Positions 1 to 7,807 of a stretch of DNA of 25,242 nucleotides are shown here, piece after piece. The stretch is from a virus: IMG/VR virus record IMGVR_UViG_3300025131_000387, positions 1 through 25,242 of that record. One strand, 5' to 3'. Below the pieces are notes generated by a model. The model was given only the letters and a program-made list of their open reading frames with translations, searched no databases and was not told the origin of the DNA. A program made the position numbers and the translations under genes. The number at the start of each line of letters is the position of its first letter. Position 1 is the first letter of the stretch.

Positions 1-2
1 CG

Positions 3-203
3 TCTTATCAAGTTAATTACAATGTTAAACCAGGGCGTTTAATCTTTTTTAATTCTTATTTACCTCATATGTATAGTGTAGATAATGGATACGAACCTTT
101 TCGTTTTATTCATTTTAATATACAAGCAATTCCTAATGGGGTCTTAGGACAACCTCATCAACCAACATGGTTAGAGAGACAAAAAAATGACAAGAAAAAA
201 TAA
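3..203 (+). CDS. 2OG-Fe(II) oxygenase, C-terminal part (cut by window edge)
   Basis: The open frame runs in from the left edge and gives 66 residues before TAA. The visible part has the C-terminal signature of small phage 2-oxoglutarate/Fe(II) dioxygenases: a PGRLIFFNSYLPH stretch carrying the distal iron-binding His (visible residue 22), then an Arg 12 residues later (FRFIHFNI) in the position of the 2-oxoglutarate-binding Arg, on the last core beta strand. It resembles the C-terminal half of the YbiX-like group (PF13759 type). The substrate cannot be told; the N-terminal HxD/HxH motif lies outside the window. It overlaps the next ATG (187) by 17 nt, so it is co-transcribed with the two following genes. 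A nearby second oxygenase (338-979) makes this a tandem. Confidence 0.6.
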   Translation, partial: SYQVNYNVKPGRLIFFNSYLPHMYSVDNGYEPFRFIHFNIQAIPNGVLGQPHQPTWLERQKNDKKK

Positions 204-357
204 AATAATACACATGCCTCAGGCTACACAGAATGCTTATGTTAAAACTATTTTAGGACAACATCCTAAAAAACTTCCCGATGATTTCGTGGAAACATTA
301 ATCGAAGAGAAAAGAAAACAATTAATAAAGGAGAAACATGTCGTTCAAAAAAAATAA
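187..357 (+). CDS. small hypothetical protein (56 aa)
   Basis: ATG at 187 opens a 56-codon frame ending in TAA at 355. It overlaps the preceding gene by 17 nt and the following ATG (338) by 20 nt. The product is basic (MTRKNKII..., many Lys) with a probable C-terminal helix EEKRKQLIKEKH; no membrane segment or known motif is seen. The 3' part contains the Shine-Dalgarno (AAGGAGA) of the next gene, which weakens the argument for coding, but this packed overlap style is seen throughout the window. The ribosome site is weak (GAGAGAC, then A-rich). Function unknown; it may be a bridge peptide that couples translation of the two oxygenases. Confidence 0.45.
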   Translation: MTRKNKIIHMPQATQNAYVKTILGQHPKKLPDDFVETLIEEKRKQLIKEKHVVQKK

Positions 358-979
358 ATATAAAGTTTTAAAACAAGCCGTCTCTAAAGAACTCGCACAG
401 TTTGTGTATACCTACTTTTTAAATAAAAGAAGAGTGGCCAGATTCTTTTTTGATATTAAATGGATTAATCCTTTTGCAGAAGAATGGGGAACCTGGAGTG
501 ATGAACAGATTCCTAATACTTATTCCCATTATTCTGATCTCGCGATGGATACTTTACTTCAAGGACTTCATACAAAAATGGAGAAAGAAACTGGATTTAA
601 GTTACAACCCGCTTATTCCTATGCCAGAATTTATAAAACAGGAGACATCTTACACAGACATAAGGATCGTTACTCTTGTGAAGTCTCTACGACTTTAAAT
701 CTAGGAGGAGATCCCTGGCCTATTTATTTAGAACCCTCTGGTAAAACGGGGATGGCAGGAATAAAAGTAAACTTAGATCAAGGAGATATGCTCATTTACA
801 TGGGCTGTGAATTAGAACATTGGAGAGATCCTTTTCCTGGTAAAGATTGTGGTCAAGTTTTTTTACATTATAATGATAAAACGAAGAAAACGGCTAAAGA
901 CAATCTGTATGATAAACGACCTTTTTTAGGTCTTCCTGCTTGGTTTAAAGGTTTTAAGTTGCCAAATAAGAAAAAATAA
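338..979 (+). CDS. 2OG-Fe(II) oxygenase
   Basis: The 213-aa protein is probably a 2-oxoglutarate/Fe(II)-dependent dioxygenase. Visible motifs: HKD at residues 108-110 (HxD iron ligands; His106 lies just before), followed by CEVSTTLNLGG, and a distal His at 161 in CELEHWRDPFPG, with a final beta strand CGQVFLHYND at 171-180. Length and arrangement fit the prolyl-hydroxylase-like oxygenases common in marine phages. Family members hydroxylate proteins or small molecules or modify nucleobases; the substrate here is unknown. The start is supported by AAGGAG 8 nt upstream of ATG. The C-terminus is Lys-rich (LPNKKK). It is the last gene before the 117-bp gap preceding the virion operon, and may belong to the end of an upstream transcript. 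One of three oxygenases in the window. Confidence 0.75.
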   Translation: MSFKKNKYKVLKQAVSKELAQFVYTYFLNKRRVARFFFDIKWINPFAEEWGTWSDEQIPNTYSHYSDLAMDTLLQGLHTKMEKETGFKLQPAYSYARIYKTGDILHRHKDRYSCEVSTTLNLGGDPWPIYLEPSGKTGMAGIKVNLDQGDMLIYMGCELEHWRDPFPGKDCGQVFLHYNDKTKKTAKDNLYDKRPFLGLPAWFKGFKLPNKKK

Positions 980-987
980 TATATAAA

Positions 988-1039
988 GAAGCTCGGCGTG
1001 GGGGATTCTTTCCACCACAAAGGTCTTCTACGCCTCTTC
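988..1039 (+). ncRNA. GC-rich nested stem-loop in the gap before the virion operon
   Basis: Two pairings can be drawn by eye. Outer: GAAG (988-991) plus GGCGT (995-999) against ACGCC (1030-1034) plus CTTC (1036-1039), with a CTC/T internal loop. Inner: positions 998-1005 against 1011-1018 around a TTCTT loop, seven of eight positions paired with one G-A mismatch. The two share bases 998-999 and so may compete at the junction. No U-run follows on the plus strand, so it is not a standard intrinsic terminator. It could be a 3'-end stabiliser or processing site for the oxygenase transcript, a leader-type element or a small RNA. It stands out as GC-rich in AT-rich surroundings. Confidence 0.4.
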
Positions 1040-1047
1040 ATAAGCAG

Positions 1048-1074
1048 TTGAAATCCCTCTCGATCTAGTATAAT
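1048..1074 (+). promoter_or_regulatory. sigma70-like promoter for the virion operon
   Basis: A perfect -10 TATAAT (1069-1074) is preceded by TTGAAA (1048-1053), five of six matches to the -35 consensus, with a 15-bp spacer, shorter than the usual 16-18. Predicted transcription start is near 1081, leaving about 16 nt of leader with GGA before the ATG at 1097. It lies in the only sizeable gap upstream of the structural genes, directly after the 988-1039 stem-loop. Confidence 0.45.
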
Positions 1075-1096
1075 TTAACCATAAACGGATTTTTCT

Positions 1097-3253
1097 ATGC
1101 TACATAAGATCAGATTAGTACCAGGATTAGATAAACAGTCCTCCGATACAGGGGCCGAAGGTAAATGGGTTAATGCAGATTACACTCGTTTTCGTTATGG
1201 CTTTCCCGAAAAGGTAGGAGGATGGGAACAACTTGTTAATTCTAATCTTATAGGCGCGGGCCGTGATCAACACACATGGGTTGATTTAGCGGGTAATAAA
1301 TACGCTGCCATTGGTACCAATAAATGTCTCTATATATATTTTGAAGGAGCGGTCTATGACATCACTCCTCTTGATACCTCTAGGGAACAAGCTTCAGCAA
1401 CCTTTACTTTTGATGGTACAACCACAGTTACTATAACAACCTCCACGGCCCACGGAGCAGAGGTCGGGGATATCATCTTATTAGATGCAGTGAGTCTGCC
1501 TGGAGGTACAGGATTAAGTAATAGTGATTTTGAAGATAAACTCTTTGAAGTTCAAAGCGTTCCTTCTGCAACTACCTTTACTATTACGAGTAGTTCTTCA
1601 GGTTCCGCAGCCAGCGGAGGAAGTACTACGGTTAAATTTTATTATGTGATTGGCCCTGTTAAACAAACGTATGGCTATGGTTGGGGAACTAATACCTGGG
1701 GTGGTCAAAATAATCCAACAACCAACAGTACATTAACTGGGCCTTTATTAAACGACAGCGCAGGAACCGGAGGAACAGGAACCAGTATTACTCTAGCGAG
1801 TACAGCAGGTTTTAGTAGCTCTGGAACTATATTGGTGGATAGTGAACTTATTACTTATACCGGAGTATCCGGTAGTGATCTCACTGGAATCACTCGAGGC
1901 ACTAATGGAACATCGACCGCGGCCCATAGTAATGGAGCAACGGTTTATGATGCAACCAACTGGGTGGGTTGGGGCAGTGCCAGTACGTCTTCTAATATTG
2001 TAATTGAACCGGGTCAATGGCGATTAATTAATTATGGTGAAAATTTAATTGCTCTTATCCATAATAAAAGAATCTTTCAATGGGAGCCTTCTATTCCTAA
2101 TCTACAAGTTCGAGCCGTAGCCGTAACAGGAACAGAAGTTCCAACGGCTTCTAGAGATTTGGTGTTATCTACACCTGATCGTCACTTAGTATGTATAGGA
2201 ACTGAAACCACTTTACAGAGTTCTACCACTCAAGATGATATGTTTGTGAGATGGTCGGATCAAAACTCAACTACTACATGGACTCCTACTAAAAATAATA
2301 CAGCCGGCAGTCAGCGACTGACCGATGGCTCTAAACTAATGGGAGGGATTGTCGGAAAGACAGCGGTTTATTTATGGACGGATACTGCCATGTACACCAT
2401 GAAATTTATTGGACCTCCTTTAACTTTTGGTTTTACTCAAGTCGGAACTAACTGTGGTATGTCTAGTCAACACGCAGCAGCCGAGGTAGATGGTATCGCC
2501 TATTGGATGGGTCCTACTGGATTTTATAGATACAATGGAGGCCGAGTAGAATTAATGCCATGTCTGGTTGAAGATTATGTCTTTGAAGATATTAATACTA
2601 ATGCTAATCAACAAATTCATGTGGCCGTGAATGCTCTCTTCGGAGAAATCACTTGGTTTTATCCAAGTTCAGGATCCGATTATGTAGATCGATCGGTAAC
2701 TTTTAACTATATGGAATCTAATCCTGAAAACCAAATTTGGACAACTTCTTCTTTAGCTCGTTCAACATGGACTATTGAAGGAGTCTTTAGTAAACCTTAT
2801 GCTACTGAATTTAAATCCGGGGTAACCCCTACTTATCCAACCGTTCTTGGAGTTTCTAATGGGGCAAGTTACTACTGGAAACAAGAAACAGGAACCAATG
2901 AAGTATTTTATGATGGAACTAAAAATGCCATCGCGGCTTATGTAGAATCTGGAGATTATGATATTAGCCGCCAAGAAGGATTACAGGGTCAAGGAGAATT
3001 TATGATGAGAGTTTCTAGAATTATTCCAGACTTTGGAGCTCAAACCGGAGATGCCAAAGTGTATTTAAACTCTAAGGCCTTTCCAAGTAGCGCTGCGGTC
3101 TCTACTTCTTATGTAGTAACCACATCCACTACTCAAGTCTTTACTAGAAAACGAGCAAGACAAATTGCTCTTAAGGTAGGTAATGTAGGTACCGATGAGA
3201 GTTGGAGAATGGGAACGTTTAGATTGGATATTCACGCAGGAGGAAGAAGATAA
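1097..3253 (+). CDS. large virion structural protein, P22 gp10-like with inserted beta modules
   Basis: This 718-aa protein is probably a head-tail or tail-hub structural component. The N-terminus (RLVPGLDKQ..., WVNADYTRFRYGFPEKVGGWEQL in outline) and the recurring strands with Trp/Tyr-Gly pairs resemble P22 gp10-type packaged-DNA stabilisation proteins, which are beta-rich and close the portal channel. Two Thr/Ser/Gly-rich beta modules appear inserted: residues about 98-188 (with STAHGAEVGD) and about 229-285 (ITLASTAGFSSSGTILVDSE, ending ITRGTNGTSTAAHSNGATVY). The second type recurs in many phage virion proteins and may be surface exposed. No signal peptide or membrane segment. First gene of the virion operon; its TAA shares one base with the next ATG. 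Exact role is inferred from resemblance and position; a tail-fibre-associated protein is an alternative. Confidence 0.55.
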   Translation: MLHKIRLVPGLDKQSSDTGAEGKWVNADYTRFRYGFPEKVGGWEQLVNSNLIGAGRDQHTWVDLAGNKYAAIGTNKCLYIYFEGAVYDITPLDTSREQASATFTFDGTTTVTITTSTAHGAEVGDIILLDAVSLPGGTGLSNSDFEDKLFEVQSVPSATTFTITSSSSGSAASGGSTTVKFYYVIGPVKQTYGYGWGTNTWGGQNNPTTNSTLTGPLLNDSAGTGGTGTSITLASTAGFSSSGTILVDSELITYTGVSGSDLTGITRGTNGTSTAAHSNGATVYDATNWVGWGSASTSSNIVIEPGQWRLINYGENLIALIHNKRIFQWEPSIPNLQVRAVAVTGTEVPTASRDLVLSTPDRHLVCIGTETTLQSSTTQDDMFVRWSDQNSTTTWTPTKNNTAGSQRLTDGSKLMGGIVGKTAVYLWTDTAMYTMKFIGPPLTFGFTQVGTNCGMSSQHAAAEVDGIAYWMGPTGFYRYNGGRVELMPCLVEDYVFEDINTNANQQIHVAVNALFGEITWFYPSSGSDYVDRSVTFNYMESNPENQIWTTSSLARSTWTIEGVFSKPYATEFKSGVTPTYPTVLGVSNGASYYWKQETGTNEVFYDGTKNAIAAYVESGDYDISRQEGLQGQGEFMMRVSRIIPDFGAQTGDAKVYLNSKAFPSSAAVSTSYVVTTSTTQVFTRKRARQIALKVGNVGTDESWRMGTFRLDIHAGGRR

Positions 3254-3420
3254 TGGCAAAGATAGCAGAAGTTATAGCCGATATATTAGGACCCGATTTT
3301 AATAGAGAAAATGTTCAAAATTTAGCGGACAATGTAGGGTCAGTAGTTCAAAAATTAAATACTACTTATCAGCAACAGCTTATTGATGAGTATGAAGCCT
3401 TTACTTTGTTTACAAGTTAA
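3253..3420 (+). CDS. small hypothetical virion-operon protein (55 aa)
   Basis: ATG at 3253 overlaps the preceding TAA by one base, indicating translational coupling. The 55-aa product (MAKIAEVIADILG ... YQQQLIDEYEAFTLFTS) is predicted mostly helical and mildly acidic, with no Cys and no membrane segment. It lies between a gp10-like protein and a small structural protein, and without it a 190-bp hole would sit in an operon that otherwise has almost no gaps. Size and helicity would fit a small head-completion, chaperone or scaffolding peptide, but no family is recognised. Confidence 0.6.
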   Translation: MAKIAEVIADILGPDFNRENVQNLADNVGSVVQKLNTTYQQQLIDEYEAFTLFTS

Positions 3421-3443
3421 GGTAAAATAGAGGAAAAGAAGAA

Positions 3444-3788
3444 ATGGCTAACGTATATAAAAATAATATTAATGTTGTTGCTACAACAAACATTCAAACC
3501 CTTTACACATGCCCCGCAGAAACGGTGGCATTAGTAAAATCTATCGCTGCTTATAATGCCCATGCATCAGCGACGGCGGATTGGACTTTAACTTTATATG
3601 ATTCAAGTGCTACCGCTAATGTAGTCTATGCTAAAGCAGCTAGTACAGCGGCGGCCGGAAAAATAGAATTTTTAGAAGGGGATTCCAGTACAGTCATTGT
3701 ACTTGAAGAAAGTGATGCTATTAAATTTACCACAACAGTAACCAGTGCTAATGTATCCATTAGCGTCTTACAACAGGATAGAACATAA
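3444..3788 (+). CDS. small beta-rich virion protein (decoration-like)
   Basis: The 114-aa protein is rich in Ala, Thr, Val and Ser with alternating hydrophobic strands (TLTLYDSS, TVIVLEESDAIKFTTTV, NVSISVLQQDRT), the profile of a compact beta sandwich. Proteins of this type and size occur near capsid or tail genes in marine phages and are often annotated as structural. GAGGAAAAGAAGAA upstream of ATG supplies the ribosome site. Stop and next ATG overlap by one base (3788). Capsid decoration or a tail/fibre adaptor are both possible; no enzyme motif is seen. Confidence 0.55.
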   Translation: MANVYKNNINVVATTNIQTLYTCPAETVALVKSIAAYNAHASATADWTLTLYDSSATANVVYAKAASTAAAGKIEFLEGDSSTVIVLEESDAIKFTTTVTSANVSISVLQQDRT

Positions 3789-4033
3789 TGCCTTTTAAAG
3801 AAGATGGAAAATTTGTAGGTTACAAAGAAATTAATGGAAAGAAAGTTCCTCATTATTTAGCCGAAACTGAAGTAACGTTAGTTAATAAAGTAACAGGAAA
3901 AGAATATATGTCCGATAAAGAAGCAGATGATGATATAAAAAATCCTAATACAGATACCGTGAAAGATCATATACGAAGACATGTGAAAGTAACTGTGCCT
4001 AAATTAGTGATGGGAAGTGGTACATCAAAATAA
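3788..4033 (+). CDS. hypothetical protein (81 aa)
   Basis: The 81-aa, charged, soluble protein has one-base overlaps with both neighbours (ATG at 3788, stop ending 4033). It starts with a strand-turn-strand pattern (FKEDGKFVGYKEINGKKVPHY), followed by EVTLVNKVTGKEYMSDKEADDD and a basic helical part DHIRRHVKVTVPKLVMG. No recognised domain. Conserved-looking position between a small structural protein and a glycosyltransferase suggests a virion or assembly role, which is inference only. Confidence 0.6.
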   Translation: MPFKEDGKFVGYKEINGKKVPHYLAETEVTLVNKVTGKEYMSDKEADDDIKNPNTDTVKDHIRRHVKVTVPKLVMGSGTSK

Positions 4034-4986
4034 TGGATCCCAAAGGTGGTACGGAATTACAGTTCGATGAACTTAAGAAAAGACTCCCAGAACATTATTG
4101 GGAAAAAATTAATATTACCACTTCAGTTCCTGAAAAAACTCCTATTCAAAAAGGTCGACTCAATATTTTATGGATAAAAAATTCTTATGACCAACCCAAT
4201 GTTAAACCCTGGTTTGAAAAACCGGAGAATCATATTAAATATGATTGGTATATTTTTAATTCTCATTGGACTTTTGAAAAGTATAGGCTTTATTTTAACG
4301 TTCCTACTTCTCGTTGTCGTGTTATTAAAAATGCCTTACCCACTCGTCAATGGTTACAAAAAGCCATCTATAAAAAAGATCAGCCTTTAAGATTAATTCA
4401 TTGTTCTACTCCCTGGAGAGGATTGAATGTCCTTTTAACCGCTATGCATTATGTCAAACATAGAGATATTCAACTCGATGTTTATAGTTCTACTCAACTT
4501 TATGGAGATGAATTTAAAAAGATGAATGATAAACACTATGAACCTCTTTATGAGCATGCGAGAAAAATGGATAATGTGAATTATCTAGGTTATTCCCCTA
4601 ATAAAAGGTTAATTACTGCCATGCAGGATACCCATGTCTTTGCCTACCCATCTATCTGGGAAGAGACATCTTGTATTTCTGCTATCGAAGCCATGGCTGC
4701 AGGAAATATTCCTTTGGTCACTAATTTTGGAGCGTTGCCCGAGACGTGTGGAGACTATGGATTTTATGTTCCTTATGATACCAACCCTCAAACGTTAGCC
4801 CGAGAGTACGCGGCCTATCTAGAATATATTAAAAGAATTTTACCTACTGAAGCTATGCAACAACAAATAGAAAATCAAAGACAGCATTTCATTCATTTTT
4901 ATAGTTGGGATCAACGTATTAAAGAATGGATAGCTTTTTTAAATAATGCTCTTCAAGCAAAAGGAATTTCTCATGAAGCCGGGTGA
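4033..4986 (+). CDS. glycosyltransferase, GT-B fold, family 4-like
   Basis: The 317-aa enzyme should transfer a sugar from a nucleotide-sugar donor. The C-terminal half shows the GT4 donor-binding region: STPWRGLNVLLTA at 125-137, VNYLGYSP at 182-189, and the EX7E motif with Glu211 and Glu219 in EETSCISAIEAMAAG, followed by IPLVTNFGALPE (226-237). The N-terminal acceptor half is short compared with typical family members of about 370-400 residues, so the acceptor domain is trimmed. No membrane segment or signal peptide. It sits inside the virion operon next to a second, unrelated glycosyltransferase, which it overlaps by 14 nt. Likely targets are virion proteins or a host surface glycan; the sequence does not decide. 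Confidence 0.8.
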   Translation: MDPKGGTELQFDELKKRLPEHYWEKINITTSVPEKTPIQKGRLNILWIKNSYDQPNVKPWFEKPENHIKYDWYIFNSHWTFEKYRLYFNVPTSRCRVIKNALPTRQWLQKAIYKKDQPLRLIHCSTPWRGLNVLLTAMHYVKHRDIQLDVYSSTQLYGDEFKKMNDKHYEPLYEHARKMDNVNYLGYSPNKRLITAMQDTHVFAYPSIWEETSCISAIEAMAAGNIPLVTNFGALPETCGDYGFYVPYDTNPQTLAREYAAYLEYIKRILPTEAMQQQIENQRQHFIHFYSWDQRIKEWIAFLNNALQAKGISHEAG

Positions 4987-5824
4987 AGGTATTCTAACTC
5001 AAGAAGCGTTTAAAGGCACTAAACTTCATCCTCAAAACACTATTGATGGAACTAAACTATTGGACCAACCGGAGATTAAGATTGAAGAAAATTCTTTATT
5101 TATAGTGACTCCTTGTATGGGAACACTTATGTTATCTTACGTTAAATCTTTATTGGAACTTCAAACCATTTGTTTTCATAAAGGTATTTCTACTAAAGTT
5201 CATATGGTTCAATCCTCTTTGGTAACTCAGGGAAGGAACCTATGTGTGCAGGCTTTTTTAAATTCCCGTATGTCTCATATGTTATTTGTAGATTCAGATA
5301 TTGAATTTGATCCTACTTCTATTCCTACGATGATGGACTTTGATAAGGATATTGTTTTAACTCCTTACCCAATGAAGGTGTTTAATTGGGACAAGGCAAG
5401 AAAGGTAGCTCAAAAATCAGGGAAACCTATTGAAGAATGTCCTCATCTTTATTGTATAGATTTTCCAGATAATAATAATATTGAAAGTAAAGGTGGATTA
5501 GTTGAAATTGTAAAGGGCCCTGCCGGCTGTATGTTGATTAAAAGAACTGTATTTGAAAAGCTTATTAAGGCTTATCCCAATAAAAGAATTAAACAAACTC
5601 AACTTATTAATGGTCTCATGGCCACCAGTGAAAACATTTATAACTTCTTCGATACCTATTTTGACCCTATTACTGGAGACTTTTTAGGCGAAGATTATGC
5701 CTTCTGTAAACTCTGGACAGACATAGGAGGTAAGATATATGCTAATGTAGACGCGTATATTACGCACTATGGAACCCATGGTTTTCGTGGAAGATTCATT
5801 GACGAAGGCAAAAAAGTAAAGTAA
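4973..5824 (+). CDS. glycosyltransferase, GT-A fold
   Basis: From ATG 4973 the protein is 283 aa. It has a GT-A core: SLFIVTPCMGTLMLSYVKSL at 41-60, the donor-entry segment VQSSLVTQGRNLCVQAFLNS in outline, and a DxD metal/nucleotide-sugar motif at 107-109 (LFVDSDIEFDP). Later EDYAFCKLWTDIGGKIYANVD carries the acidic residue region expected for the catalytic base. An upstream in-frame ATG (4946) would add nine residues but has no ribosome site and lies deeper in the preceding gene; AAAGGA sits suitably before 4973. Acceptor unknown. With the GT4-like gene it makes a two-enzyme glycosylation pair in the structural region. The operon then pauses with a 69-bp gap. Confidence 0.75.
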   Translation: MKPGEGILTQEAFKGTKLHPQNTIDGTKLLDQPEIKIEENSLFIVTPCMGTLMLSYVKSLLELQTICFHKGISTKVHMVQSSLVTQGRNLCVQAFLNSRMSHMLFVDSDIEFDPTSIPTMMDFDKDIVLTPYPMKVFNWDKARKVAQKSGKPIEECPHLYCIDFPDNNNIESKGGLVEIVKGPAGCMLIKRTVFEKLIKAYPNKRIKQTQLINGLMATSENIYNFFDTYFDPITGDFLGEDYAFCKLWTDIGGKIYANVDAYITHYGTHGFRGRFIDEGKKVK

Positions 5825-5842
5825 TACTATAAGATACAGGGA
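5800..5842 (+). promoter_or_regulatory. candidate promoter before the second virion block
   Basis: In and just before the 69-bp gap upstream of 5894 two readings are possible. A sigma70 reading has TTGACG (5800-5805), a 17-bp spacer and AATACT (5823-5828, four of six consensus). A phage-polymerase reading has TAATAC (5822-5827), eight bases, then ACAGGGA (5836-5842), which matches the T7 late promoter frame TAATAC-N8-ATAGGGA in all but one of the fixed bases. A phage RNA polymerase gene is not present in this window. A weak hairpin AGGGA/TCCCT follows within the leader. Confidence 0.35.
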
Positions 5843-5893
5843 TTTTTCAGGATTTCCCTTCAACCTGCTTGCATACATTTACAAGGAATTTAT

Positions 5894-7807
5894 ATGGGAT
5901 TATTTAAATCTATAGGAAAAATCGCTCGAAGTATCACTAAACCACTTAAGAAGGTCGTTAAAAGTCCTTTAGGGAAAGCGGCTTTATTAGCTGGTATAGG
6001 TATCTATGGACCTAAAATGTTTGGTACTCCTAATGTAGGATTCAAAGGAGGATGGGGTCAACTCGCAGGTAAATTACCTCCATGGTTATATACACCTGGG
6101 GTGGAAGATCCCATAAGTGGTAGTCTGAAGAATAGCATTCCAGCCAAAGGAGTTCTTCCAGCAATTGGAAAATTTGCTAAGAGCCCTGCAGGAATAGCTA
6201 CGCTGGTAGGTGGAACAGCGTTAGCCGCTGCACCAAAATTAGAAGAGAAAATTGATATCGATGTAGACAGTGCAAAAGGAGATACAGATTACCGAGCACT
6301 GGCAGAATACTATGAACCTGAATGGACCCAATGGTTGATTGATCAAGGTTACAGTGCAGAAGATGCATCACGAATGGCTAATCAAAGATTGTTCAGTTCT
6401 CAAGGTGGAAGAATAGGATTTCGTGTAGGTGGAGGCAAAGGTATGTCTGAAACTGAAGATACTGGAATGCCTGTTGGTAGCTCGGGGGCTAATTATGGTG
6501 GTGGAAATACTGGAGGAGAAGGTAGAAGCAGAATTCAAAGTGAAAGACAAGCAGATTTTACAGCCAATCCAAAAAATTATAGAACCGTAGATCGTGGTGG
6601 CCACTTACCTAATCGAGGTGGAATTTTCGGCAACGTTAGATCTAATCTGATAAGAGGCAGAGCCGAAAGAGAATTACTGAATCGAATGGGTTTAGCCAAT
6701 CGAGGAAACCTATGGGGTATCCTTGGGAAAAAATCTCCAGATTTATGGGCTCGTCAAACCGGCAATCCTCATTTAGAGTATAGCGAAGAAGACATTAATA
6801 GAATTACAGAAGTTCAAGATTATTTTAAGCAAGGACAAGGAAATTTTAATATAACTCAAGATCAATACTATGATATTTTTCCCAGAGATAAACCTCCCAT
6901 CGATACCGGTGGTGGTGGAGAAGGACAACCTTACATCTGGCCTCATGGAAATGTAGGGGCAGTATCCTCTGCGGTTACGCAAAACCCAGCAGGCGATGGA
7001 GATTATTATGGGTTTAAAGAATGGGCTGATTGGGAAGGTCAACCGACCACTCCCATGTTTGGAGGAGATAAATATAGAGGAGTTTTAGCTAGCAAAGGCG
7101 GAAGAATAGGATTGTATCTCGGCGGAATGGGTGCTATGAATCAAGGTATGAATCCAATGACAATGAACCAAGGTATAGGAGCAATGAATCCGATGGGCTC
7201 TATAAGAAGCCAGATGAGGGGAAGACCTATGATGGGCCAAGATCCACGTATGGCTCAAATGAATCAACGACAAAATATTAATACAGGTATTCAACAGGTG
7301 GCTAGACCCCCTAAAGAATCCGAAGACACAGAACTTCTTCAACTCATTAAACTTTTAACTTCTATGGGTATTCCTATGGAACAATTAAGAGGAAGAACTA
7401 AAGATGAGTTGGTAGAGATGGCTGTAGCTCTTAAAGGAAAAACTCAAGGCGGTAGAGACGTTACCGAAACTGCAGAAGTTATTGAAGAAGAAGATGTTAG
7501 AGAACAAAATCAAGCCGCGGGTGGTGGACTGATGAGAACCGGTTATGCAATGGGTTCTTCTCAATTTGGAATGGGAACAGAACACCCAATCATTCCTGAT
7601 AAAGATGGTCCTCAATTAGATATGAGAGACAGTGGGGGTTATCAACCTCATGGTAAAAAAGAAAAACACGATGATGTAAGAGCACTACTTGCTCAAGGAG
7701 AATTTGTTATGACGTCCGATGCTGTTAAAGGTATGGGCGGAGGCGACCGAGAACTCGGCGCGAAAAAAATGTATGATTTAATGCACAGCATGGAGGCGAT
7801 GGCATAA
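5894..7807 (+). CDS. virion protein, Gly/Met-rich, with RALLAQGEFVM C-terminal motif
   Basis: The 637-aa protein starts with a basic amphipathic segment (GLFKSIGKIARSITKPLKK), then a hydrophobic stretch about residues 26-44 (KAALLAGIGIYGPKMFG), which could insert in membrane. It has two copies of a GGRIG(F/L) motif followed by Gly-rich sequence (about residues 171 and 403), a Met/Asn/Gly-rich segment about 412-465, and a C-terminal block (HDDVRALLAQGEFVMTSDAV, then GGGDRELGAKKMYDLM) common in marine phage structural proteins. AAGGAA precedes the ATG. The basic, membrane-active N-terminus and position before large internal-protein candidates suggest an ejected or tail-tip component; this is inference. 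ATG of the next gene overlaps the stop by one base. Confidence 0.6.
   Translation: MGLFKSIGKIARSITKPLKKVVKSPLGKAALLAGIGIYGPKMFGTPNVGFKGGWGQLAGKLPPWLYTPGVEDPISGSLKNSIPAKGVLPAIGKFAKSPAGIATLVGGTALAAAPKLEEKIDIDVDSAKGDTDYRALAEYYEPEWTQWLIDQGYSAEDASRMANQRLFSSQGGRIGFRVGGGKGMSETEDTGMPVGSSGANYGGGNTGGEGRSRIQSERQADFTANPKNYRTVDRGGHLPNRGGIFGNVRSNLIRGRAERELLNRMGLANRGNLWGILGKKSPDLWARQTGNPHLEYSEEDINRITEVQDYFKQGQGNFNITQDQYYDIFPRDKPPIDTGGGGEGQPYIWPHGNVGAVSSAVTQNPAGDGDYYGFKEWADWEGQPTTPMFGGDKYRGVLASKGGRIGLYLGGMGAMNQGMNPMTMNQGIGAMNPMGSIRSQMRGRPMMGQDPRMAQMNQRQNINTGIQQVARPPKESEDTELLQLIKLLTSMGIPMEQLRGRTKDELVEMAVALKGKTQGGRDVTETAEVIEEEDVREQNQAAGGGLMRTGYAMGSSQFGMGTEHPIIPDKDGPQLDMRDSGGYQPHGKKEKHDDVRALLAQGEFVMTSDAVKGMGGGDRELGAKKMYDLMHSMEAMA

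Noticed and set aside
4946-4972. Upstream ATG for the GT-A glycosyltransferase
   Set aside because: No ribosome site and a larger overlap; ATG 4973 has AAAGGA at suitable distance.
7132-7300. Met/Asn/Gly-rich near-repeats as a tandem DNA repeat or recombination site
   Set aside because: Similarity is at the level of amino-acid composition; no exact tandem repeat unit is seen in the DNA.
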